A DNA stretch of 64,000 nt, from contig NZ_CP049037.1 in assembly GCF_011040495.1 (NCBI RefSeq), forward strand, positions 620,001 through 684,000. Reading direction: 5' to 3'. Each line of letters begins with the position of its first letter. The stretch's first letter is position 1. The notes under the pieces were generated by a model that was not told the DNA's origin, searched no databases, and worked only from the letters and a program-made list of their open reading frames with translations. The DNA is from Pseudohalocynthiibacter aestuariivivens (GTDB lineage: Bacteria > Pseudomonadota > Alphaproteobacteria > Rhodobacterales > Rhodobacteraceae). A program made the translations under genes and the position numbers. This document shows positions 43,658 to 53,472 of this stretch, one piece after another.

Positions 43658-46600
43658 TCAGCGGTCGCGGCGGTTGTTCAATTGTGGTGCGCTACGCTGT
43701 TCGGGTTCAGGCGTCCCGGACACACCATCTGTCTGTTCACGGGCCACCGTGGGCGGAGAGCGGCGCAAAATCTCTCGGAACATGCCCGGCGTCAAGATCG
43801 AGAGCGGATTGACGTGCACCCGCGGCGCAGTTGCCGGTCCCTTCAGTTTGTAGTTCATACCTACCAGCCCTTCGCCCTGACGGGTGAAGACGCCGCCAAC
43901 CTGATTCACCAGATAGAGTGGCGAGACAACCCCCTGCATATCCATCTGGTTGTTTTCCATAAAGTAATATCCGTCCATCGAGATACCCATCGATGCACCG
44001 ACCGCACTACTGGACAGCAGGGTAAGCCGATCAGGCGACAACTGGAACCGCGCGTCCACCTGATTGAACAGAATACCATTGCCCGACATCTGCTCCAACA
44101 GCCCCACCACGCTGAGCGAACTCAACAACGCCGCCAGTGCAGGCGCATCGGTCAGCCAAACGTTCTCGGCCTCCAGCTGACCGTCATACGTACCAGCCGC
44201 CGACGCCGGTGTCAGGATCAGTTCCAGATCACCACCACGCGCTTTCTTTAGCAAACCTGCTGCATCCAGAACCCCACCGGCATTATCCGATCGGATGCGA
44301 AACGCACTGCGTCCGCCCTGCGGCACAACACGCCCGGTGATAGCGGTCGCGCCATTGACCCGCCCCGAAAACGTGCCTTCGGTGCCGTTCGATGTGTCGA
44401 GCTTCGCACTGAAGTTCGTCAGCGCCATTCCGTCTGATATCTGCAATCGGTCCAAATTCAGGCTGATCGGCGCGCCTTGTTTCTGGCTCGCGTCACGCCC
44501 GCCGCTGAGCGTGGTCTGGCGCAGGTCAATGGTTCCAGAATCCACCAGCACTGCCGGAGAGAGCCCGACACCGCGCCCCACCAATTCGACGGGTGCATCG
44601 AGCCAGCGGCCAACTTCAACCCGCGAAAACAGCGCCCGATCCAATGCGCCACCCGGACGTAACTGGATGCTGCCACGGGCACGCAATCCCGGTGCATCCA
44701 TCTCGATCAGATCAATCTGCGGCGGGGTGCCCAGTCTGCCGCGCAATTCCAGTTGGCCGCGCGCCGCCTTTGCCAGCGACCAGTCAAGCTGTGCCAGTTG
44801 CAGGCCAACCCCTGACATATCCGAACTGAGGGCAAAGTTGCCCGTTCCGTCCCGGTTTAGATCAACCGTGATATCGCCGCGCCCTTGCCCGCTAAGGCTG
44901 CCCGGTGGCAATCCGACGCCGAACTCATCGGCGAACCGTTCTGATATTTCGATGGTTCCGGTCAGACGGCTCTTGCCCTTGCCTTCCGGGCCCATCGGGG
45001 ATCGCCAGCGTCCTGTAAACGGGACCTGCCCCAGCAGACCATCTCCGCCAATCTCCAGCGTTTCGTTATTCGCGTTCACGGTCAATGCCGCCGCACTCAA
45101 AACGCGGCCCGGCACCAACGCCGAGCTGCGGACCTCACTTAAATCGCCCGCAATGTAAAAACCGACATCGTCAGGACCGACTTTCTTCTCCAGCGGAAAT
45201 TTCAACTGTCCACTTAACCGGGCACGGCCATCGGCCAATGTGACAGGTTTATCCTGCTTACTGAGAAATTCGAACGGTTTCTCGTCCAGCAACGCCAACG
45301 CCGCAGTGATCGTGCTCTCTGTTTCCAGGGCAACCTCAGCGATGGAATCCTTGCGCCAGACGTCCGGCACCACAAAGCTGGTGCCCGCGATGTCGATGTA
45401 ACCACCTTGCGATGCCTTCACCCTGCCCTTCTCGGCCTGAATCACAAAGCGCCCGTCATAGAGCGAAGCATGCCCGTTTGCCCCTGTGATCGGCGGCATT
45501 TCCTTGATGAATCGGGTGTTCAAACCGTCATAGTCAAATCCCAAAAACAAGTCAGGCCGGTGCTTGGGTTTCGAGCGCACGGCCAACTGGATATTGCTCA
45601 GCCGCGCGGCGGTCACATTTTCGGCGATCCAGTCGCGGGTTTTCCCACTCGTTGACTCGGGCCAAAGTTCTAATAGGCGATCATGGCCGAGGCCGTCCAT
45701 GCGCCCATCAAGCGCCAGATCCCAGCCTGCCTCTTCCGCTTTCAGATCGCCGCTCAGGATCAGTTGCTGTCCTTGGTCAGACAGGCTCAACTGCCCCAAG
45801 CTGAGGTGAAACGGTTCCATCTGCAGGCGCATATCCATCGTTGCGGCATCAATCAGGATCGGCTCCGGGTATAGGTCCGCCGGATCGGCAGTTATTCCTG
45901 TGACGCGCATCTGCGCCTGCAACTCAGTAGGCCAGCCATCCCGTGCGCCCACCAGAAACGCCGTGCCCTCGGCCCGTGCCGTGACCCATTTGCTACTGAT
46001 CGACAAACTCTCAAAGCGCATGGTCTGGGTGTTGGGGTCATAGGTGAAATAACTGCGCGCAGATGAGAATGCGATTGGTTTGGTGGCTTCGGTGGGTTGC
46101 AGAACACCTGCACCGATCTGCAGCGTCGCATTGAGCGGACCCAGAGTCCCGTCCTCTTCGACCGCAACCCGTAACGCCCCGGAAATAGGCGCGTCCAACG
46201 CCCCCAACCATGCCAGAGCCGGTGATTGTCCGGCGATATCCTCAGACGGCGCATCCTCGATGTTGACACCGAACTCTGCTCGGTTGTCACCGATCCTGCT
46301 AGCGTAGTTCATTTCCAGTGTGGTTGCATATGCCCGCGCACCGAGCAGCGCAAAGTTGCCCCGGATACGCAAATCATCCTCGTCGCGGGTCAATGCAATC
46401 TGACCACCATCAATGTTCCACGCACGCCCCGCGCGCGCATCCTCGTAGCGCAGGGTCAGATTGTCGGCGGAAATACGAGAAAGTGACAATAATTCAGGAC
46501 GTTGCAATGCATCATCAATCTGACTGATGATTGCGGTGATCCCCGCAGAGCCGCGTGCTCCAGCACCCGCCGCCTCTGGTCCACCCAATGCAACATCAAC

Positions 46601-47056
46601 TGTACCGCTTTTGTCCCTGCGCAAAGTCAGTTGCACCCCTGAAACCCGAATGCTGCCCGGCTGCAATTCGCCGCGAAAGAGCGGGCGCATCGCCACCCGT
46701 CCCCCGAGCTCCGTCAGGTTTGCCAGATGCGCGCCGTCCGGTCCACGCAACACCACATCGCGCAGCGACAATCGCGGCTTCCAGCCTTCTTCGATCACCA
46801 CCACCATCTGACCCAGTTCGACCTGAACCTCTCCGGTGTTTTCATTGATCCGCTCGGTGACACGCGCACGCAACCAGTCCGGTACGGTGATCGGCGTCCC
46901 CAGATAAGACAGCATCAGCAACACGGCCAACCCTGCTACAGCCGCCATACTGACCAACGACCACAGCCCGACCTTGCGCCGACGCCGGCGGCGGTGCTGG
47001 CGGCGCAGATGTCGTGTGTCATCCGCATTTGCGTTGTTGATCTCAGTCGTGCTCAT
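43658..47056 (-). CDS. AsmA-like/DUF3971 giant envelope protein
   Basis: 1132 residues. A strongly basic N-terminus ([13 protein letters not shown], residues 16-28) and one signal-anchor helix (about 31-53) are followed by a long periplasmic domain of repeating beta strands. The segments [17 protein letters not shown] and [21 protein letters not shown] belong to the DUF3971 region, and [20 protein letters not shown] near the end is the AsmA_2/YhdP-type C-terminus. YhdP and AsmA relatives form hydrophobic grooves that carry phospholipid between inner and outer membranes. AGGATGAG precedes the ATG. It is divergent from bcp. Confidence 0.88.
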   Translation of the reverse strand: MSTTEINNANADDTRHLRRQHRRRRRRKVGLWSLVSMAAVAGLAVLLMLSYLGTPITVPDWLRARVTERINENTGEVQVELGQMVVVIEEGWKPRLSLRDVVLRGPDGAHLANLTELGGRVAMRPLFRGELQPGSIRVSGVQLTLRRDKSGTVDVALGGPEAAGAGARGSAGITAIISQIDDALQRPELLSLSRISADNLTLRYEDARAGRAWNIDGGQIALTRDEDDLRIRGNFALLGARAYATTLEMNYASRIGDNRAEFGVNIEDAPSEDIAGQSPALAWLGALDAPISGALRVAVEEDGTLGPLNATLQIGAGVLQPTEATKPIAFSSARSYFTYDPNTQTMRFESLSISSKWVTARAEGTAFLVGARDGWPTELQAQMRVTGITADPADLYPEPILIDAATMDMRLQMEPFHLSLGQLSLSDQGQQLILSGDLKAEEAGWDLALDGRMDGLGHDRLLELWPESTSGKTRDWIAENVTAARLSNIQLAVRSKPKHRPDLFLGFDYDGLNTRFIKEMPPITGANGHASLYDGRFVIQAEKGRVKASQGGYIDIAGTSFVVPDVWRKDSIAEVALETESTITAALALLDEKPFEFLSKQDKPVTLADGRARLSGQLKFPLEKKVGPDDVGFYIAGDLSEVRSSALVPGRVLSAAALTVNANNETLEIGGDGLLGQVPFTGRWRSPMGPEGKGKSRLTGTIEISERFADEFGVGLPPGSLSGQGRGDITVDLNRDGTGNFALSSDMSGVGLQLAQLDWSLAKAARGQLELRGRLGTPPQIDLIEMDAPGLRARGSIQLRPGGALDRALFSRVEVGRWLDAPVELVGRGVGLSPAVLVDSGTIDLRQTTLSGGRDASQKQGAPISLNLDRLQISDGMALTNFSAKLDTSNGTEGTFSGRVNGATAITGRVVPQGGRSAFRIRSDNAGGVLDAAGLLKKARGGDLELILTPASAAGTYDGQLEAENVWLTDAPALAALLSSLSVVGLLEQMSGNGILFNQVDARFQLSPDRLTLLSSSAVGASMGISMDGYYFMENNQMDMQGVVSPLYLVNQVGGVFTRQGEGLVGMNYKLKGPATAPRVHVNPLSILTPGMFREILRRSPPTVAREQTDGVSGTPEPEQRSAPQLNNRRDR

Positions 47057-47170
47057 CTCATCCTGACGGGTGAACTATTCGTATCGGGTTTGCCTGTCGC
47101 GATTACCGTGTTTATTTCCTGCGTATTAGCCCTAATGTAACACGCATATTCCCTTCACCAAGGATAGCTC

Positions 47171-47632
47171 ATGCCACAAATCTCTGACATTGCACCTGAT
47201 TTTACCCTGCCTCGCGATGGTGGTGGCGAAATTCAGCTTAGTGCACTGCGTCCTGCGCCTGTCGTGCTCTTCTTCTACCCACGCGATGACACCCCCGGCT
47301 GCACCAAGGAGGCGCGCGCATTTACCGATCTTTTGCCCGAATTTCAGGCCGCTGGTGTGACCGTTCTGGGGATTTCCAAAGACGGTGTCTTAAAACATAC
47401 CAAGTTTCGCGACAAGCATGACCTTGGAATGCCGTTACTGTCCGACGAAAACAGCGAAACCTGCGAAGCTTACGGTGTGTGGAAAGAGAAAAATATGTAC
47501 GGCAAGAAATTCCTCGGGATCGAGCGCAGCACGTTCCTGATTGATGGTGACGGGCGCATCGCGCAGGTCTGGCGCAAGGTCAAGGTGCCGGGCCACGCTG
47601 AAGACGTCCTGCAAGCGACCAAGTCGCTCTAA
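47171..47632 (+). CDS. bcp: Peroxiredoxin, BCP/PrxQ type
   Basis: 153 residues. Thioredoxin fold with peroxidatic C44 in YPRDDTPGCTKEA and the family segments FFYPRDD and GISKDGVLKHTKF. It reduces peroxides and lipid hydroperoxides with thiol donors. The resolving cysteine that many PrxQ proteins carry five residues after the peroxidatic one is absent (R49 there); the only other cysteine is C98 (NSETCEAYG). AAGGAT precedes the ATG. It is convergent with the monophosphatase gene. Confidence 0.95.
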   Translation: MPQISDIAPDFTLPRDGGGEIQLSALRPAPVVLFFYPRDDTPGCTKEARAFTDLLPEFQAAGVTVLGISKDGVLKHTKFRDKHDLGMPLLSDENSETCEAYGVWKEKNMYGKKFLGIERSTFLIDGDGRIAQVWRKVKVPGHAEDVLQATKSL

Positions 47633-47653
47633 GGTCGGAGCAGACGATCTGCC

Positions 47654-48430
47654 CTACCCGTTCAACACCTCCAACACTGCGCGATGCAGATCAGGTGTCG
47701 CCGCAGTTACCACGCGGCCATCAGAGCCCAAATCCAGCGGGCAGCCTTGCCAATCGGTGATGATTCCACCCGCAGCCTCGATCAAAGGGGTCAGGGGCAG
47801 AAAATCATAGGGTTCCAGCCCCATATCCGTGACGGCATCAATCTGCCCCGCCGCAACCATCGCATGCGGATAGCAATCGTAGGACATGCGCCGCGTATGC
47901 CCGATTTTACAGAGCCGGGCAAACCGCGCGGGATCGTCCGCATGGGTACGCTCCGGCTCGTTCACGAAAATCAGAGCCTCAGTCAGTTGGGTCGTCGTAC
48001 GCACACGGATCGGTGTGCCGTTCAGCGTGGCCGCCCCCCCGCGAACACCGACATAAGTCTCATTTAATGCCGGCATACGAACAACGCCCACTTGCGGCAC
48101 GCCGGATTGCAAATGCCCGATCAGCATGCCGAAACCGGGGTACCCGGACAGAAAGTATCGCGTGCCGTCAATCGGATCGATGATCCATGCCGGACCGTCC
48201 AACGAACCACTAATGCCGAATTCCTCACCAAAGATGCCATGTCCGGGAAACGCTTCGGCCAGCGCAGCGCGAATGGCCTCTTCGGTTGCACGATCGGCGA
48301 CCGTCACCGGGCTTTCATCCCCCTTCAACTCGATCCCGAGACCGCCTTGCCGAAAGTGTCCCATTGGGATGGTGCTTGCATCTTCGGCGATGCGCGCGGC
48401 CAGGCGCGCGATTTCATCCAGTCCACTCAT
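47654..48430 (-). CDS. Inositol-monophosphatase/HisN-type phosphatase
   Basis: 258 residues. The metal sites are EEFG near residue 69 and DPIDGTRYFLSG (about 86-97), with the third metal aspartate in EPYDFLPL near residue 205. These are the IMPase superfamily signatures, and the arrangement resembles HisN-type histidinol-phosphate phosphatases. Its ATG overlaps the stop of the DeoR gene (ATGA), so it is coupled to that regulator. It could dephosphorylate histidinol phosphate, or a sugar, inositol or other phosphate linked to the divergent transport operon. Confidence 0.9.
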   Translation of the reverse strand: MSGLDEIARLAARIAEDASTIPMGHFRQGGLGIELKGDESPVTVADRATEEAIRAALAEAFPGHGIFGEEFGISGSLDGPAWIIDPIDGTRYFLSGYPGFGMLIGHLQSGVPQVGVVRMPALNETYVGVRGGAATLNGTPIRVRTTTQLTEALIFVNEPERTHADDPARFARLCKIGHTRRMSYDCYPHAMVAAGQIDAVTDMGLEPYDFLPLTPLIEAAGGIITDWQGCPLDLGSDGRVVTAATPDLHRAVLEVLNG

Positions 48431-49200
48431 GCCGCCACCTGAATATCTGTGCCCCAGTCACTGGCGGCTTGCACCAGATCAGGAGGCGGTGCTGCATCTG
48501 TCACCAATACGTTGATCAATGCGGGATCGCACAACGTGATCGGTGCCGCGCGACCGAACTTGGTCGAATCCGCCGCGACCCAGCGCCGCCCAGCATTACG
48601 CAGGATCGCGCGACTAAAATTCGCCTCTTCAAGGTCATACAGCATGAACCCATTCTGTGCCGTTATGCCCGCAGAGGATAATACCGCCAGATCCGTCTTG
48701 AAATTGTTGGCAAATCTCATCGCCTCTGCTCCAAATGCTCCGCCGTCATGAGCGCGCAGCGCACCGCCCGCCATGTAGACCTGATTAGCGTTTCGTGTTG
48801 CCAGCTTGTAGGCTACCGAAACAGAATTAGTCACCACCAATAATTCGGCGTGATCACGCAACGCGTCAGCGATGTAGGATGTCGTGCTACCGACATCCAG
48901 AAAAAGTGAGCTGCCGTCGCGTACTTGCGCCGCCACATGACGCGCAATGATCTGCTTGGCTTCCGGACTGATGCGCAACCGATGCTGAAAGTCGCCCTCA
49001 CCGGTATCTTCGGCCAGTCGCGCACCACCATGTACTTTTTCGACCTGCCCACTTTCGGCCAGCCGCTTGAGGTTTCGTCGCACAGTTTCCTCGGACACCT
49101 GCAATTCCCGCGCCAGCCTGTGGACCCGTAGGGAACCGCCCGCCCGGCGCAACGCATCAAGTATCTCCTGCTGGCGGTGGTTGGGATGGGCATTTTCCAT
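48427..49200 (-). CDS. DeoR/GlpR-family transcriptional regulator
   Basis: 257 residues from the ATG at 49200; an in-frame TTG at 49212 is the only further start. The N-terminal helix-turn-helix has ILDALRRAGGSLRVHRLARELQ (read as two parts) and VSEETVRRNLKRL, followed by the DeoR sensor domain with SLFLDVGSTTSYIADAL and VTNSVSVAY, the sugar-phosphate-isomerase-like pocket. The family usually senses phosphorylated sugars. It is divergent from a betaine-type ABC importer across a 211-base region with nested inverted repeats, and is coupled to a phosphatase gene downstream. Confidence 0.92.
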   Translation of the reverse strand: MENAHPNHRQQEILDALRRAGGSLRVHRLARELQVSEETVRRNLKRLAESGQVEKVHGGARLAEDTGEGDFQHRLRISPEAKQIIARHVAAQVRDGSSLFLDVGSTTSYIADALRDHAELLVVTNSVSVAYKLATRNANQVYMAGGALRAHDGGAFGAEAMRFANNFKTDLAVLSSAGITAQNGFMLYDLEEANFSRAILRNAGRRWVAADSTKFGRAAPITLCDPALINVLVTDAAPPPDLVQAASDWGTDIQVAA

Positions 49201-49293
49201 GCGGGTTTCCAAGTTCGAGTGCCGTTCTGCGCTTCAAATCGCAGCAGTGTCGATAATCTTCAACCTAGCCTTTGCACGACAGGCAACACTTTC

Positions 49294-49335
49294 CAACATA
49301 AAACCTCAAAAAACGTTGCATTATGTTGTTTTTTG
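49294..49335. promoter_or_regulatory. Nested inverted repeats between the deoR gene and the betaine-type importer
   Basis: CAACATAA (49294-49301) pairs with TTATGTTG (49321-49328), spacer 19 bases. CAAAAAAC (49307-49314) pairs with GTTTTTTG (49328-49335), spacer 13 bases. Both repeats are exact and share the base at 49328. The site is 94-135 bases upstream of the DeoR start and 77 bases or more before the importer start codon, a plausible DeoR operator. Confidence 0.55.
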
Positions 49336-49411
49336 CAGTTCACTTGATCCAGAATACACCATTCAAAACGGTGCCGCGCCAAGCTGCGCCATATAAAACA
49401 GGGAGTCTGCC

Positions 49412-50353
49412 GTGAAATTCACCTCCACTATCTCCGCTGCCGCAATTGCCGCAGCAATTGCCGCACCGGCCCTTGCCGATGTCGAAAGTCAGGATCCGAT
49501 CAAGCTGACCACTCATGATTGGACCGGGCAAATCGTAAACACGACAATCCTGGGCGAGGTGCTGATGAAAGCAGGCTATAACGTCGAGTACGTTCAAGCC
49601 GACTATATCGCGCAGTTCGCCGGCCTGAAGACCGGCGATCTGCATGTCGCTACAGAAATCTGGGAAACCACCGGTCGCGAGGCGATGGATGAGGCCACTG
49701 CCACAGGCGACGTTGTGAACATGGGCGAAAGCGGAATGATCGCAATCGAGGAATGGTGGTATCCCGCCTACATGGAGGAACGCTGCCCCGGCCTGCCGGA
49801 CTGGACTGCATTAAATGACTGCGCGGCAGAATTTGCCACGTCTGAAACCGCTCCGATGGGCCGCTATCTGGGTGGTCCGGTAACATGGGGTGGTTTTGAT
49901 GAAGAACGTGTCGAAGCCTTGGGTATGGATTTCGAAGTTGTCCATGCCGGCACCGATGCCGCCCTCTTTGCTGAACTGGAATCGGCCTATCAGCGCGAGG
50001 CGCCAATCGTGCTCTGGCTCTATAGTCCGCACTGGGCACCGGCCAAATACGAAGGTTCGTTTGTCGAATTCCCCCCCTATTCCGCCGAATGCTACAACGA
50101 TCCATCCGTGGGCATGAACACCAGCGCCGCCTATGATTGTGGCAAGCCGACAGGACCCATCTGGAAGGTCGCATGGTCCGGTGTCGCCGATAAATGGCCG
50201 GGTGCTGCGGACATCATCAAGAATTACACATTGACCAACGAAGAGATGGGCGCGCTCGTTGCGGCTGTCGATCTCGAAGGGAAATCAATCGAAGACGTCA
50301 CTGACGCCTGGATGGCCGAAAACGCCGCCAAGGTCGACGGCTGGATTAACTAA
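49412..50353 (+). CDS. Glycine-betaine-type ABC transporter substrate-binding protein
   Basis: 313 residues from a GTG preceded by CAGGGAGT. Signal peptide MKFTSTISAAAIAAA...ALA, cut near residue 22. The mature part shows the OpuAC fold with tryptophans for cation-pi binding of a quaternary amine (HDWTGQ, EIWETTG, WWYPAYM, LWLYSPHW). It captures the ligand in the periplasm for the ATPase and permease encoded downstream. A strong terminator at 50372-50396 separates it from them, which fits the common excess of binding protein over transporter. Choline, glycine betaine and related betaines are possible ligands. Confidence 0.93.
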   Translation: MKFTSTISAAAIAAAIAAPALADVESQDPIKLTTHDWTGQIVNTTILGEVLMKAGYNVEYVQADYIAQFAGLKTGDLHVATEIWETTGREAMDEATATGDVVNMGESGMIAIEEWWYPAYMEERCPGLPDWTALNDCAAEFATSETAPMGRYLGGPVTWGGFDEERVEALGMDFEVVHAGTDAALFAELESAYQREAPIVLWLYSPHWAPAKYEGSFVEFPPYSAECYNDPSVGMNTSAAYDCGKPTGPIWKVAWSGVADKWPGAADIIKNYTLTNEEMGALVAAVDLEGKSIEDVTDAWMAENAAKVDGWIN

Positions 50354-50371
50354 CTCTCCCTGCGACTGGAC

Positions 50372-50396
50372 GAGGGGGCTTCGGCCCCCTCTTTTT
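50372..50396 (+). terminator. Rho-independent terminator after the binding-protein gene
   Basis: GAGGGGGC (50372-50379), loop TTCG, GCCCCCTC (50384-50391), TTTTT (50392-50396). An exact 8-base stem with a stable UUCG tetraloop. It probably allows partial read-through to the ATPase gene. Confidence 0.93.
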
Positions 50397-50452
50397 CCCT
50401 CTTCCCAGCATCCTGCGTCAGCGGGTTCTGTTAAGGTGGTCACGAGGTGACA

Positions 50453-51478
50453 ATGGAACGCCCCCAAAAGATGATCTGCCGCAACGTCTGGAAGCTTTAC
50501 GGCCCGGACCCGGCGCAATTCCTTCAGCGTAATCCCGATCCAAGCGCCGAACAACTGCGCGAGGCCGGCATGATTGGCGCGGTCAGAGCCGCAAACGTCG
50601 AGATCGGGCAGGGTGAGATTTTCGTCATCATGGGCCTGTCCGGGTCCGGCAAATCCACGCTTGTACGCTGCTTGTCACGCCTGATCGAACCGACCGGTGG
50701 AGACATCCTATTCGATGGCGACGATCTGCTGGCCATGACTGAAGCCGAATTGATCCAACTACGCCGCAAGAAAATCGGCATGGTTTTCCAGAACTTTGCC
50801 CTCCTGCCCCATTTGACAGTGTTGCAGAATGTGGCGTTCCCCCTCGACGTGCAGGGCGTTCCACGCCGTAAACGCGAGGCCCGCGCACATGAAATGATCG
50901 AAACCGTCGGTCTAAAAGGGCGCGAGAACTATTTTCCTCGCCAGCTATCAGGCGGACAACAACAGCGGGTTGGCATCGCCCGCAGTCTGGTGGTGGAGCC
51001 AGAGATCTGGTTCCTAGACGAGCCTTTTTCGGCGCTGGACCCCCTGATCCGGCGCGAGATGCAGGATGAGTTCCTGCGGCTTCAGGCATTGCTGAAAAAA
51101 ACCATCGTGTTCATCACTCACGACTTCGACGAGGCAATCCGCCTTGCTGACCGGATCGCAGTGATGAAGGACGGTCGTATCGTACAGACGGCTACGCCCG
51201 AGGAGCTGGTCATGAATCCCGCCACCGACTATGTCGCGGAATTCACTCGTCATATCCCACGCGGCAAAGTTCTGAGCCTTCAAAACATCATGTCACCCGG
51301 CGCGGATGACGGCCCCTATGCGGGCGATCTACAGGCGACCGATCGTGTTGCCGACGTTGCAGACCGGGTCGAGGCCGCAGATCGCCCCCACCGCGTGCTG
51401 GATGCCGGTGGAACACCTGTGGGCACCGTGGACGCACGCGCGGTGATTGACGTGCTTATCGGACGAGGCGCCGCGTGA
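50453..51478 (+). CDS. Betaine-type ABC transporter ATP-binding protein
   Basis: 341 residues. Walker [13 protein letters not shown] signature [15 protein letters not shown], Walker [15 protein letters not shown] and the switch histidine in [11 protein letters not shown] short C-terminal extension (last 80 residues) resembles a degenerate CBS-type regulatory tail. The QUAT-family N-terminal extension ([17 protein letters not shown]) is present. The ATG at 50453 is chosen over the GTG at 50447 because GAGG sits 5 bases upstream of it. Its stop overlaps the permease start. Confidence 0.94.
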   Translation: MERPQKMICRNVWKLYGPDPAQFLQRNPDPSAEQLREAGMIGAVRAANVEIGQGEIFVIMGLSGSGKSTLVRCLSRLIEPTGGDILFDGDDLLAMTEAELIQLRRKKIGMVFQNFALLPHLTVLQNVAFPLDVQGVPRRKREARAHEMIETVGLKGRENYFPRQLSGGQQQRVGIARSLVVEPEIWFLDEPFSALDPLIRREMQDEFLRLQALLKKTIVFITHDFDEAIRLADRIAVMKDGRIVQTATPEELVMNPATDYVAEFTRHIPRGKVLSLQNIMSPGADDGPYAGDLQATDRVADVADRVEAADRPHRVLDAGGTPVGTVDARAVIDVLIGRGAA

Positions 51479-53472
51479 ACTGGCGCCGGTTCACCACCCC
51501 TCATGCCCTATTCTGGTGGGGATTGCTGGCCGTTACATGGATCCTGTCGTCCACGTCTTTCCAATTGTACAAGGCGCTTGACGCGCGTTGGATCATCCGG
51601 TTCCCCAAGGCATGGCAAATGCCGCTGGAGACATGGATTTCAGACGCGATGCGCTGGCTGCTTGAGGATGCAACCTTTGGCATTTTCACGTTCCGAGAAC
51701 TCACGCGTTTCATCTCGGCAATCATCGAAGTGCCCTATGATGTGGCCCGGGCCGCTCTGGCAGACGGTTTCGTACAGGGCTTGGGCAGCAACGCGGTAGA
51801 GATCGCGCCACCACTCAGCTGGATTGCCGTGATCGTCATCATGGTGGTGCTGGGACGGCTCGCCAAGGATTGGGGGCTGGCATTTCTGGTTGGTGCCTGT
51901 TTCCTTTACCTCGCCGTTTTCGGCCAATGGGACAGCGCAATGGTCACCCTTGCCTCTGTCGTAATCGCGGTCCCCATCGGCGTCGTCGGTGGTCTGGCTC
52001 TTGGTATCCTCAGCTTTCGGGTGCCTTGGGTCGAGCGTGCCTTGCGCCCGTTTTTGGACCTGATGCAGACAGTTCCAGTCTTTGCCTACCTTGTTCCGAT
52101 CCTCTTTCTCTTTGGATTCGGTCCGGTCGCGGCCCTCGTCGCCACGGTGATCTATGCCATGCCGCCTATGGTTCGGGTGTCAACCGTTGCCCTACAGACC
52201 GTGCCCGCCGAAGTGGTCGAGGCGGGCAAGATGGCGGGCTGTACCAAGCGCCAGATGATGTGGAAGGTATTGGTACCCTCAGCGGCCCCGACGCTAATGG
52301 TTGGCGTCAATCAGGTGATCATGTTGACGCTGAACATGGTGATCATCGCCTCTATGATCGGTGCGGGCGGGCTGGGATTTGATGTCCTGAGCGCGTTGCG
52401 TCGGCTGGACATCGGTGGCGGGATCGAGGCGGGTTTGGCCATCGTGGTCATGGCCATCGCGCTGGATCGTGTCAGTCAGGCCTTTAGTACACGCCTGCCA
52501 GCCCCGGTACAGGGACGCGATCTGAATTACCTACAGCGCCATCCGTGGTTCGCCACAGTATTCGCGGTTGTGGTGCTGACCTATGTTGCGGGCCTCTTCG
52601 TCCCCGCCGTTCAGGACTATCCAGAGACTGCGACACTAACCACGTCGGCCTTCTGGGAAGACGCGATGCGCTATGTCAACGTGACCTTCTTTGACACGTT
52701 CGAGGCAATCAAGGACGTGTTTCTCACCTATCTCCTGCTGCCGGTAAAACGTTTCTTCACCGGCATCCCGTGGGCGTGGGGCATCGTCGCCGCGGGCCTT
52801 GCAGCTGGCAAGGTGGGTGGCTGGAAACTGGGCGTTATGGCAGCACTGATGACGGCGTTCATTGCGGCAAATGGGCTATGGAACAAGGCAATGATCACAA
52901 TCTACCTGTGCGGTGTCTCGGTCCTGATTGCCTACGCGATCGGCGTGCCACTCGGCATCTGGGCAGGGGCGAATGCGCGCGCGCACCGCTGGGTCGGGGC
53001 ATTTATTGACACGCTGCAGACACTGCCCAGTTTCGTCTATCTGATACCGGTGGTCATGCTGTTTCGCGTCGGCGACTTTTCCGCGATGATTGCCGTCGTG
53101 CTATACGCGCTGGCGCCTGCCGTGCGCTACGCGGCACATGGTATACGCTCGATAGAGCCACAAATGATCGAGGCGGGCCTCGTATCCGGCTGCACAAAAC
53201 GACAGCTCCTATGGCGGGTCAAATTGCCTTTGGCCGCTCCCTCGCTGCTTCTGGGTCTTAATCAAACAATAATGCTGGCGCTGTCGATGTTGGTGATCAC
53301 TGCCCTCGTCGGCACCCGCGATCTGGGCCAAGAGGTCTATATCGCGCTGACAAAGGCCAATACAGGCCAAGGCATCGTCGCAGGTCTCAGCGTCGCCTTC
53401 ATCGCGATCATTGCGGACCGGATCGTATCGGCGATGGCGCGCCACTCAAAGGAAAGGCTGGGCCTCGCATGA
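51475..53472 (+). CDS. Fused double-permease of the betaine-type ABC transporter
   Basis: 665 residues, twice a normal ProW-type permease. Each half has its own membrane domain and EAA loop: EAGKMAGCTKRQMMWKV (about residue 250) and EAGLVSGCTKRQLLWRV (about residue 570). The first half also carries an extra N-terminal region of three or so helices. Usually two identical permease subunits pair; here the dimer is one chain. The gene starts with GTG overlapping the ATPase stop (GTGA) and is coupled to the kinase-like gene. Both EAA loops contact the single ATPase type encoded upstream. Confidence 0.94.
   Translation: MNWRRFTTPHALFWWGLLAVTWILSSTSFQLYKALDARWIIRFPKAWQMPLETWISDAMRWLLEDATFGIFTFRELTRFISAIIEVPYDVARAALADGFVQGLGSNAVEIAPPLSWIAVIVIMVVLGRLAKDWGLAFLVGACFLYLAVFGQWDSAMVTLASVVIAVPIGVVGGLALGILSFRVPWVERALRPFLDLMQTVPVFAYLVPILFLFGFGPVAALVATVIYAMPPMVRVSTVALQTVPAEVVEAGKMAGCTKRQMMWKVLVPSAAPTLMVGVNQVIMLTLNMVIIASMIGAGGLGFDVLSALRRLDIGGGIEAGLAIVVMAIALDRVSQAFSTRLPAPVQGRDLNYLQRHPWFATVFAVVVLTYVAGLFVPAVQDYPETATLTTSAFWEDAMRYVNVTFFDTFEAIKDVFLTYLLLPVKRFFTGIPWAWGIVAAGLAAGKVGGWKLGVMAALMTAFIAANGLWNKAMITIYLCGVSVLIAYAIGVPLGIWAGANARAHRWVGAFIDTLQTLPSFVYLIPVVMLFRVGDFSAMIAVVLYALAPAVRYAAHGIRSIEPQMIEAGLVSGCTKRQLLWRVKLPLAAPSLLLGLNQTIMLALSMLVITALVGTRDLGQEVYIALTKANTGQGIVAGLSVAFIAIIADRIVSAMARHSKERLGLA

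Noticed and set aside
42481..43812. 443-codon plus-strand frame opposite queA
   Set aside because: Antisense to queA; very rich in Arg, His and Gln with no domain pattern.
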